Shown here in pieces: positions 1 through 5,715 of a stretch of DNA of 5,715 bases. The notes under the pieces were generated by a model, which did not search any database, was not told the origin of the DNA, and saw only the letters and a program-made list of their open reading frames with translations. Positions within the stretch are counted from its first letter, which is position 1. Every line of letters starts with the position of its first letter. This stretch comes from Deltaproteobacteria bacterium. GTDB lineage: Bacteria > Desulfobacterota > Desulfobulbia > Desulfobulbales > UBA5123. Both the position numbers and the translations under genes were made by a program. The stretch covers positions 1-5,715 of the forward strand of contig JAJYKH010000195.1 of assembly GCA_021788685.1 (NCBI GenBank), given 5' to 3'.

Positions 1-80
1 ATGAACCGATGAACCGAAACTCATCCGCACGGCGGCCGAGCCATGGCTTCACCCATCGCCCTCGGATTCAGGAAGTTGAG
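1..80. other. Left-edge stretch after mpl, no definable gene
   Basis: These 80 bases follow the mpl stop codon on the minus strand. I see no hairpin followed by a T-run, so mpl transcription may continue leftwards. On the minus strand an ATG at 22-24, or an in-frame GTG at 28-30, opens a frame that stays open to the window edge. It has no clear Shine-Dalgarno sequence and only eight to ten codons are visible, so it is only a candidate start of a next gene. Bases 1-16 are an 8-base unit (atgaaccg) repeated twice in tandem. Confidence 0.3.
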
Positions 81-1544
81 TCAGCCGGATTGCAGCAGCG
101 CCAGGAGCCGGTTGTGAATGTTGTCGAACCCGCCGTTCGAGAGGATGGCGACCACGTCGCCCGCAGCCGCGGCTTGGCGGAGGAACCCGAGTACGCCTTC
201 GGTATCGGTGAAGTACCGGGCCGCCCTCCCCCGCCTCACGAGATCGGCCACAAGCTGTGCTGCCGAGAACCGCTCGGCCTCGGGAATCTTGTCCATCCCC
301 TCCGGCTCCCGCACCAGCACCAGGTCGGCATCGTCAAACGCCTCGACGTAGGCCTGCTGAAACACCTTGCGGCGGCTGGTGTTGGTCCGGGGGTCGAAGA
401 CAGCCACCAGGCGCCGGCCGGCATAAGCGGCCCGGAGGGCGGCCAGGGTTTCCCGCACGGCGGTGGGATGGTGGGCGAAGTCATCAATCACCGTCACGCC
501 CCGCACCGTGCCGCGCACCTCCTGGCGCCGTTTCACCCCGGCAAAGGAGCGCAGGCCGGCGGCAATCGGTTCCCGCCCCACCCCCAGCCGGTCAAGGACC
601 GCGATGACCGCGAGCGCGTTCAGGGCGTTGTGCCTGCCAGGCAGGATGCTGCTGAAACGGCCGTAATCCATGCCCTCCTTCAGGACGGTGAAGGACGTGG
701 CCCCGGGAGCAATATCCAAGTCCGCCAAGCGCCAGGCCAGCCTGGGACCAAGCCCGTAGCCCAGCACCGGACAGGGAGCGGCCGCCGTCACCTCCGCCAC
801 CACCGGATCGTCGAGACAGGCCACCAGGCAGCCGTCGGGGGGCATGATCGCCACCAGCCGGCGGAATGAGGTCTTGACCGCCTCCAGATCGCGGTAGATA
901 TCGACGTGATCGAGCTCGATGCTGGTCAGGATCACAATGTGGGGCCGGTAGTGCAGAAACTTGGGACCCTTGTCGAAAAAGGCGGTGTCGTATTCGTCTC
1001 CCTCCGCCACGAAATGGGGGCCGTCGCCGAGGGTGTAATTGCGGCCGAAGGCCTGGACCAGGCCCCCGATCATGAAGCTCGGGGCCAGGCCGGCCGTGTG
1101 CAGCAGAGTGGCAAGCAGCGATGAGGTGGTGGTTTTGCCGTGGGTGCCGGCCACCACGAGCGACATCTTGCCCAGGATAAAACACCGGCTCAGAGTCTGG
1201 GGAAAGGAAAGATAGGGGATGGCCGCCGCGGCCAGAGCCTGCGCCTCGGGGTTCTGGCGGGTGATGACGTTTCCCACCACCACCAGGTCGGGACGGGGCT
1301 CCAGATTGGCCGCCTTGTAGCCCTCCGCCACCGGAATGCCGGAGGCGGCGAGGAAATCGCTCATGGGCGGATAGACGTGCTGGTCGGAGCCGGTCACCTC
1401 GTAGCCGGCGGCCTTGAGCATGCCCGCGAGCGCCCCCATGCCGGTGCCGCAAATGCCCATCAAGTGGATGCGGCGGACGTGCTCCGGGAAGCGGTTCAGG
1501 GCCGGATCGAGAAGCGGGGGGGGCGAAGAGTGTGACGAAGGCAT
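81..1544 (-). CDS. mpl: UDP-N-acetylmuramate:tripeptide ligase (murein peptide ligase Mpl)
   Basis: Mpl is a cytoplasmic ATP-dependent Mur ligase of peptidoglycan recycling. It joins recovered L-Ala-gamma-D-Glu-meso-DAP to UDP-MurNAc, bypassing MurC, MurD and MurE. The 487 residues show the three Mur domains in order. The N-terminal nucleotide-sugar domain has GICGTGMG (30-37) and GSDQHVYPPM (52-61). The central ATPase domain has the P-loop GTHGKTTT (133-140), EGDEYDTAFFDKGPKF (181-196), DHVDIY (212-217) and GRHNALN (303-309). The C-terminal domain has KRRQEVRG (338-345), DDFAHHPTAV (354-363) and FDPRTNTSRR (383-392). GICGT, YPPM and the EYDTAFFDK block separate Mpl from MurC. I chose the ATG at 1542-1544 because GGAAGA lies about 6-7 bases upstream. 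A start at 1640 would place a terminator hairpin inside the gene. The start leaves roughly 24 residues before the Gly-rich motif, more than in E. coli Mpl. Codons 8-10 are a run of eight C. Confidence 0.95.
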   Translation of the reverse strand: MPSSHSSPPPLLDPALNRFPEHVRRIHLMGICGTGMGALAGMLKAAGYEVTGSDQHVYPPMSDFLAASGIPVAEGYKAANLEPRPDLVVVGNVITRQNPEAQALAAAAIPYLSFPQTLSRCFILGKMSLVVAGTHGKTTTSSLLATLLHTAGLAPSFMIGGLVQAFGRNYTLGDGPHFVAEGDEYDTAFFDKGPKFLHYRPHIVILTSIELDHVDIYRDLEAVKTSFRRLVAIMPPDGCLVACLDDPVVAEVTAAAPCPVLGYGLGPRLAWRLADLDIAPGATSFTVLKEGMDYGRFSSILPGRHNALNALAVIAVLDRLGVGREPIAAGLRSFAGVKRRQEVRGTVRGVTVIDDFAHHPTAVRETLAALRAAYAGRRLVAVFDPRTNTSRRKVFQQAYVEAFDDADLVLVREPEGMDKIPEAERFSAAQLVADLVRRGRAARYFTDTEGVLGFLRQAAAAGDVVAILSNGGFDNIHNRLLALLQSG

Positions 1545-1572
1545 CGATTTTCTTCCACTGGGTTGGGGGCCT

Positions 1573-1613
1573 GGGAAAAAACAAAGGGGGCCGGATATGG
1601 TCCGCCCCCCCAA
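1573..1613 (-). terminator. Intrinsic terminator or attenuator upstream of mpl
   Basis: Read on the minus strand, a GC-rich arm (1611-1601) pairs with 1595-1586 around a five-base loop (1600-1596), with one G-G mismatch in the stem. It is followed by TTT, G, TTTTTT (1585-1576). This is a textbook rho-independent terminator for leftward transcription. It would end the transcript of the small gene at 1762-1956. It also lies only 31 bases before the mpl start codon, so it could instead be a conditional attenuator in an mpl leader. The plus strand shows no T-run after the hairpin. Confidence 0.75.
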
Positions 1614-1761
1614 GGTGCATCGCGCTTCATGTGCAGACAAGATAAACTAGCAATAGAGGCTCCAAAATCTCGTCACCACCAGCAGGCACAGTCCCCCGCC
1701 GAAAGGCCCGAGAAGCCGCTAGCCACGGCAGCCATAGCGCGAAAGGCAGAGAACGGATTGG

Positions 1762-1956
1762 TCATGCCAGCTTCGAACGCACCGCCTCCCGGATCGCCTG
1801 ATGGACCTCCCGGAAGGTTTCGCCGAAATTGGCGGGCGACAGCCGGCCCACCTCAATGAACTTGACCACAACTTCCTTGGCCACCTTGAGGATGGCGTCA
1901 TCGCTGACGGGTTTGCCGAAGGGCTCGGATTGCGGATCGGGATTTTTGGCACTCAT
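1762..1956 (-). CDS. Small conserved-looking helical protein, function unknown
   Basis: This frame encodes 64 residues. A polar N-terminus of about 18 residues is followed by a largely helical, amphipathic remainder (about 19-62: SDDAILKVAKEVVVKFIE, then GRLSPANF and ETFREVHQAIREAV). There is no signal peptide, membrane segment or cysteine, so it is probably cytoplasmic. I recall similar 60-70-residue proteins in Geobacter-type genomes, sometimes labelled TraB with little support. The pattern of a short helix, a loop with SP, and a second helix with VH-x-A also resembles the N-terminal oligomerisation part of MucR/Ros regulators, but the zinc-finger half is absent. That is inference only. The gene sits between tRNA-Ala and mpl on the same strand, with a terminator on each side. 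The ATG is the only plausible start in frame. It has no Shine-Dalgarno sequence, and the sequence before it is T- and C-rich. Confidence 0.72.
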   Translation of the reverse strand: MSAKNPDPQSEPFGKPVSDDAILKVAKEVVVKFIEVGRLSPANFGETFREVHQAIREAVRSKLA

Positions 1957-1967
1957 GGCAAGGGGCG

Positions 1968-2025
1968 AAAAGAAAAAAGCCTCTGCGGCGAGAAGAAGGC
2001 CAGTTCTTGTCTGCCTGCAGAGGCT
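1968..2025 (-). terminator. Intrinsic terminator of tRNA-Ala
   Basis: On the minus strand, AGCCTCTGC (2025-2017) pairs perfectly over nine bases with GCAGAGGCT (1986-1978). It is followed by six T (1978-1973, the first of which belongs to the stem), a C and four more T (1971-1968). The 30-base interior contains a second perfect 5-bp helix (2008-2004 with 1997-1993) around a six-base loop, so the whole forms a long interrupted hairpin. It lies 48 bases past the tRNA CCA end and should end the tRNA transcript. The start codon of the small gene is only about 16 bases beyond the first T-run. Confidence 0.82.
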
Positions 2026-2073
2026 CCGCTTTCAGGAAAAACCGGTCGGGCCCTCCCCGAAAGACTTGACGGG

Positions 2074-2149
<76 letters not shown>

Positions 2150-2203
2150 ACTCGATTCGTTTCTTTCGTGCGCCCACCGGCCGGAGCGGCGCGACGCGTC
2201 ACC

Positions 2204-2233
2204 CTGATACCATGCACCGACTTTTCCTGTCAA
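2204..2233 (-). promoter_or_regulatory. Predicted sigma-70 promoter of tRNA-Ala
   Basis: On the minus strand a perfect -35 box TTGACA (2233-2228) is followed after 18 bases by TATCAG (2209-2204). The -10 is preceded by TGG, which forms an extended -10 (TGnTATCAG). Transcription would start near 2197, giving a leader of about 48 bases before the tRNA. The bases just after the -10 (GGTGACGCG) form a GC-rich discriminator, which in stable-RNA promoters is associated with stringent (ppGpp) control. That regulatory link is inference. Confidence 0.7.
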
Positions 2234-2268
2234 GCATTTTTCTCGCCGGAAACCGCGCCCCATTTCCC

Positions 2269-2297
2269 TTGCAAGCGGTAGGCGAGTTTGCTAGTAT
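2269..2297 (+). promoter_or_regulatory. Predicted sigma-70 promoter of the mreBCD-mrdA operon
   Basis: TTGCAA (2269-2274) and TAGTAT (2292-2297) are separated by exactly 17 bases. TGC directly precedes the -10, making an extended -10 element. Each hexamer matches consensus at four of six positions. Transcription would start near 2304, leaving a leader of roughly 65 bases before mreB. Its -35 box lies 35 bases from the -35 box of the divergent tRNA promoter. Confidence 0.6.
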
Positions 2298-2370
2298 AGG
2301 CGGGATTTTTCGCCCAACCAGTTGTCAGGATGCATTCTCCTCATCATCACAACTCGAGGTGACCGCCCCC

Positions 2371-3408
<1,038 letters not shown>

Positions 3409-3456
3409 CGGCTGCCGGTTTGGTCTTCCGTTTCCCGTCTTCCGCCGACCGGTGCC

Positions 3457-4293
3457 ATGAGGAAAAAAAATAAACGCGCCAGACTGATCAAGATCTTTCT
3501 GCTCGGCGGCGTGCTCTTCGCCCTCTTTCTGATTCTGGTCGTCTCCACGGTCGGCCGCCAGGAGTTCAACGCCTCACACAAGATCTCGCTCGAGCTGATC
3601 GGGCGGGCTCAGGCGGCGACCACCGACGTCACCGACTATTTCAAATCGGTCTGGACCGACTACGTGGCCCTCTGGGGAGTGCGCGAGGAGAACAAGCGCC
3701 TGCGGGAAGAGCTTGCGAACTGCCGCGCCGCCAGGAACGAGTACCGGGAAGCGGTAGCCACCAACATCCGGCTGACCAAGCTGCTCGCGCTCAAGGAGAG
3801 CCTGCCGCCGCCCGTGCTCACCGCCCGCATCGTCGGCAAGGACCCCTCGCTCTGGTTCAAGACGGTGATCGTCGACCGGGGGAGCGCGGACGGAGTGAAG
3901 AAAGGCATGCCGGCCGTAACCGTGGAGGGCATCGTGGGCCAGGTGCTCGACACCTCTCCCCAGTTCTCCAAGATCCTCCTCGCCACCGACCCCAACAGCG
4001 CCATCGACGTCCTCATCCAGCCATCCCGGATTCAGGGCATCGTCAAAGGCCGGAACGACGACGGTCTCGAGCTCCAGTACGTGCTCAAAAACTGCGATGT
4101 GCGGAAAGGAGATCAGATCATCACCTCCGGCCTGGGGGGGGTTTTCCCCAAGGGGTTGCCGGTGGGCACGGTCAGCAAGGCTGTCCGGGACCGGCGGGGC
4201 ATGTTCCAGAAGATCGAGGTCGCACCGGCGGTCGACTTCAACGGCCTGGAGCACCTGCTTATCATCATGAAGGAAAACTCTCTGGCCGAATAA
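3457..4293 (+). CDS. mreC: Rod-shape-determining protein MreC
   Basis: MreC is a bitopic inner-membrane protein whose periplasmic part binds and activates PBP2 in the elongasome. The 278 residues show a short basic cytoplasmic tail (1-10, RKKNKRAR), one membrane helix (about 12-32), a coiled-coil-like segment (about 74-115, rich in EENKRLREEL) and the double beta-barrel domain. Family signatures include WFKTVIVDRGSADGV (133-147), GIVGQV (158-163) and ITSGLGGVFPKGLPVG (222-237). No lipobox or cleavage site is seen, as expected for an anchored protein. It starts 48 bases after mreB. The bases before the ATG (CCGACCGGTGCC) hold no recognisable Shine-Dalgarno, so translation may depend on coupling or on an unstructured leader. 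An eight-G run at 4134-4141 lies within the conserved GLGG codons. Confidence 0.97.
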   Translation: MRKKNKRARLIKIFLLGGVLFALFLILVVSTVGRQEFNASHKISLELIGRAQAATTDVTDYFKSVWTDYVALWGVREENKRLREELANCRAARNEYREAVATNIRLTKLLALKESLPPPVLTARIVGKDPSLWFKTVIVDRGSADGVKKGMPAVTVEGIVGQVLDTSPQFSKILLATDPNSAIDVLIQPSRIQGIVKGRNDDGLELQYVLKNCDVRKGDQIITSGLGGVFPKGLPVGTVSKAVRDRRGMFQKIEVAPAVDFNGLEHLLIIMKENSLAE

Positions 4294-4300
4294 ATCCGCC

Positions 4301-4834
4301 ATGGTCATCATCACCTTCCTGCTCCTGGGCACCATCCTGATCGTGCTGCAGACCAGCCTCCTGCCGCTGCTCCCCCATTGGCTCGGCACCCCTGATCCCC
4401 TATTCGTCCTCATCGTCTTTGCGGCCATCCGGATGGAGACCTACCAGGGGGCCGTGCTGGCCTTGATCTTCGGCCTGCTTTTCGATATCTTCTCCGGCCC
4501 CTATCTGGGACTCTATCCCGTGGTGTTCGTGATCCTGTTCGTGGTGCTGCGGCTCCTGGCGGTCAACCTGTTGCTCACCGAGGCGGTCCACCAGGTCCCC
4601 CTCACCCTGCTCAGTTATCTGGCAACCACGGCCGGGCTATACTTGTTCGCCTCCCTGCTGGCCCCCGATGCCCCTCTGCCCTGGTCGTGGCGAGACGTTC
4701 TGCTGCAGCTCTTCATGCTGGCGGTTTTCACCATTCCCCTCTTTGCATTTTATGAATCTCTCCTCGTCCGCCTTGTCCAGCGGAAGAAAAGGCGCTCCTC
4801 CCTGCAGGTTCAGGCCGGCAACCGGTTCCGATGA
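4301..4834 (+). CDS. mreD: Rod-shape-determining membrane protein MreD
   Basis: MreD is a small polytopic inner-membrane partner of MreC and MreB, needed for rod shape. The 177 residues are strongly hydrophobic, with about six membrane segments (roughly 4-24, 33-47, 49-66, 70-90, 101-120 and 133-153). The family pattern of a charged MET turn followed by GAVLALIFGLLFDIFSG and then YLGLYP is present at 45-73. A basic C-terminal tail (RKKRR, 161-165) is consistent with a cytoplasmic end. The start lies 7 bases after the mreC stop and has no Shine-Dalgarno, so coupling to mreC is likely. The stop codon overlaps the mrdA start in an ATGA arrangement. Sequence in this family is poorly conserved, so position between mreC and mrdA carries much of the assignment. 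Confidence 0.93.
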   Translation: MVIITFLLLGTILIVLQTSLLPLLPHWLGTPDPLFVLIVFAAIRMETYQGAVLALIFGLLFDIFSGPYLGLYPVVFVILFVVLRLLAVNLLLTEAVHQVPLTLLSYLATTAGLYLFASLLAPDAPLPWSWRDVLLQLFMLAVFTIPLFAFYESLLVRLVQRKKRRSSLQVQAGNRFR

Positions 4835-5715
4835 TGAAAAGGAATTTGACCCGCATCCACAAGATCGATGAAGCCGAGCTGAACCTGCTCAAAAAGCGCA
4901 TCGACCTGGCCACCGCCGCCGTCATTTTTCTGGTTGCCCTTCTGGTGGTGCGCCTCTGGTACCTCCAGATCCACATGGGGGCCGAATTCACCAAAATGGC
5001 CGAAAACAACCGCATCCGTGTCCAGGACATCGTGGCCCCCCGGGGCAACATCCTCGACCGGCAGGGTCGGCTCATGGTGACCAACCGCCCCTGCTTCAAT
5101 GTGGTGTGGGCCAAGGAGGACGCCCCCAACCCGGAAGAAGTGCTCAAGAAGGTCGCCAAAATCCTCGGCGAGCCGGTCACCGTTCTCCTCGACCGCATCC
5201 GCGCCGCCAGCGGGCGGCCCGGCTACTTCCCCCTCCGCCTCAAGGAAGACATCGACTGGGAGACCCTGGTCACCATCGAAAACCATCGCTTCGAGCTGCC
5301 CGGCATCCGCATCGAGGTTCTGCCCAGCCGCGATTACCTGTTCGGCAACATGGGCTCCCACCTGGTCGGCTACCTCGGCGAGATCAGCGAGAAGGAGCTG
5401 GAGAATCATAAGGACAGCAATTACCGGGGCGGCGACCAGATCGGCAAGATGGGGCTCGAAAAGGTATACGAGTCCGACCTGCGGGGAGAGAAAGGCCGCA
5501 ACTACCTGGAGGTGGACTCGCACGGCTTCGAGCAGAAAAAGCTCCAGGTCCAGGAGCCGCTGCCGGGCAACGATCTCTATCTCACCCTTGATCTCGACCT
5601 GCAGTACGCCGCCGAGCAGGCCATGGGGGACAAGGCGGGGGCGGTGGTGGCCATGGAGGTGGACACCGGCCGGCTCCTGGTGCTGACCAGCACGCCGCAG
5701 CTCGATCTCAGCGCC
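4831..5715 (+). CDS. mrdA: Penicillin-binding protein 2, elongasome transpeptidase (5' part)
   Basis: PBP2 is the class B transpeptidase that cross-links side-wall peptidoglycan with RodA. Only the first 295 residues are present, because the frame is still open at the window edge. They show a cytoplasmic tail (1-25), a membrane anchor (about 26-42) and the pedestal/dimerisation domain with the hallmark APRGNILDRQGRLMVTNRP (69-87). Further conserved blocks are GYLGEI (180-185), GLEKVYESDLRG (208-219), TLDLDLQ (252-258) and GAVVAMEVDTGRLLVLTSTP (270-289). The last block normally lies a few tens of residues before the catalytic SxxK serine, so the active site falls outside the window. Two in-frame ATGs (4831 and 4834) could start it; the first overlaps the mreD stop as ATGA. 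Neither has a Shine-Dalgarno, which favours coupling to mreD. rodA is the usual next gene but cannot be seen here. Confidence 0.96.
   Translation, partial: MMKRNLTRIHKIDEAELNLLKKRIDLATAAVIFLVALLVVRLWYLQIHMGAEFTKMAENNRIRVQDIVAPRGNILDRQGRLMVTNRPCFNVVWAKEDAPNPEEVLKKVAKILGEPVTVLLDRIRAASGRPGYFPLRLKEDIDWETLVTIENHRFELPGIRIEVLPSRDYLFGNMGSHLVGYLGEISEKELENHKDSNYRGGDQIGKMGLEKVYESDLRGEKGRNYLEVDSHGFEQKKLQVQEPLPGNDLYLTLDLDLQYAAEQAMGDKAGAVVAMEVDTGRLLVLTSTPQLDLSA

Noticed and set aside
9..869. 286-residue open frame on the plus strand, antisense to mpl
   Set aside because: Antisense shadow of a GC-rich gene, with low-complexity composition and no motif.
592..1620. 342-residue open frame on the minus strand inside mpl
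   Set aside because: It overlaps mpl in another frame, is rich in Gly, Arg, Pro and His as GC-rich shadow frames are, and has no family motif. The mpl frame carries complete Mur ligase motifs.
1545..1640. Longer mpl start at 1640 adding 32 residues
   Set aside because: It would translate through the terminator hairpin and has no ribosome binding site. The ATG at 1544 has GGAAGA upstream.
1576..1761. Possible structured small RNA (6S-like or SRP RNA) or riboswitch before mpl
   Set aside because: The stretch ends in a terminator, but I could not fold a 6S-type central bubble or find the conserved SRP tetraloop region or any known riboswitch core.
2212..2370. In-frame upstream extension of mreB by 53 residues
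   Set aside because: It lies upstream of and across the predicted promoter, has no homology to MreB N-termini, and the ATG at 2371 has a strong GAGGTGA at ideal spacing.
4134..4160. Hairpin in mreC as an internal terminator
   Set aside because: The GGGG-TTTT-CCCC palindrome has no T-run after it on either strand and lies in conserved coding sequence.
3574..4428. 284-residue minus-strand frame opposite mreC and mreD
   Set aside because: It spans the junction of two well-supported plus-strand genes and shows no domain.
4810..5523. 237-residue minus-strand frame opposite mrdA
   Set aside because: Antisense to clear PBP2 motifs; Asp/Val/Ala-rich shadow composition and no recognisable domain.

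Overview
The window is GC-rich chromosomal DNA carrying housekeeping cell-envelope genes. It suggests a rod-shaped Gram-negative bacterium that recycles its peptidoglycan. Mpl, the murein tripeptide ligase, is largely confined to Gram-negatives, and the mreB-mreC-mreD-mrdA order is the standard elongasome cluster. The style of these proteins and a small conserved protein beside them recall the Desulfuromonadales (Geobacter-like Deltaproteobacteria). That placement rests on memory and inference, not on a search.

Left half, minus strand. Read in the direction of transcription, the order is tRNA-Ala(GGC) (2149 to 2074), a hairpin terminator (about 2025 to 1968), a 64-residue small protein (1956 to 1762), a second hairpin terminator (about 1611 to 1576), and mpl (1544 to 81). 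The first 80 bases hold no gene I can define, although a further minus-strand gene could begin there.

Right half, plus strand. A likely sigma-70 promoter with an extended -10 (2269-2297) precedes mreB (2371-3408), which has a strong ribosome binding site. Then come mreC (3457-4293), mreD (4301-4834) and the 5' part of mrdA/PBP2 (from 4831, running off the right edge). Spacing tightens along the cluster: 48 bases, then 7 bases, then an ATGA-type overlap. None of the three downstream genes has a clear Shine-Dalgarno sequence, so a single translationally coupled operon is likely.

How the genes work together. MreB filaments under the inner membrane, with MreC and MreD, position and activate the elongation transpeptidase PBP2 (with RodA, probably just beyond the edge) for side-wall growth. 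Mpl returns the tripeptide released by wall turnover to the precursor pool. The two halves diverge from a compact intergenic region holding back-to-back promoters for the tRNA and the mre operon.

I found no undescribed multi-gene system. The points most worth a second look are the small protein set between two terminators, the terminator-like hairpin just upstream of mpl, and the missing Shine-Dalgarno sequences in mreC, mreD and mrdA.
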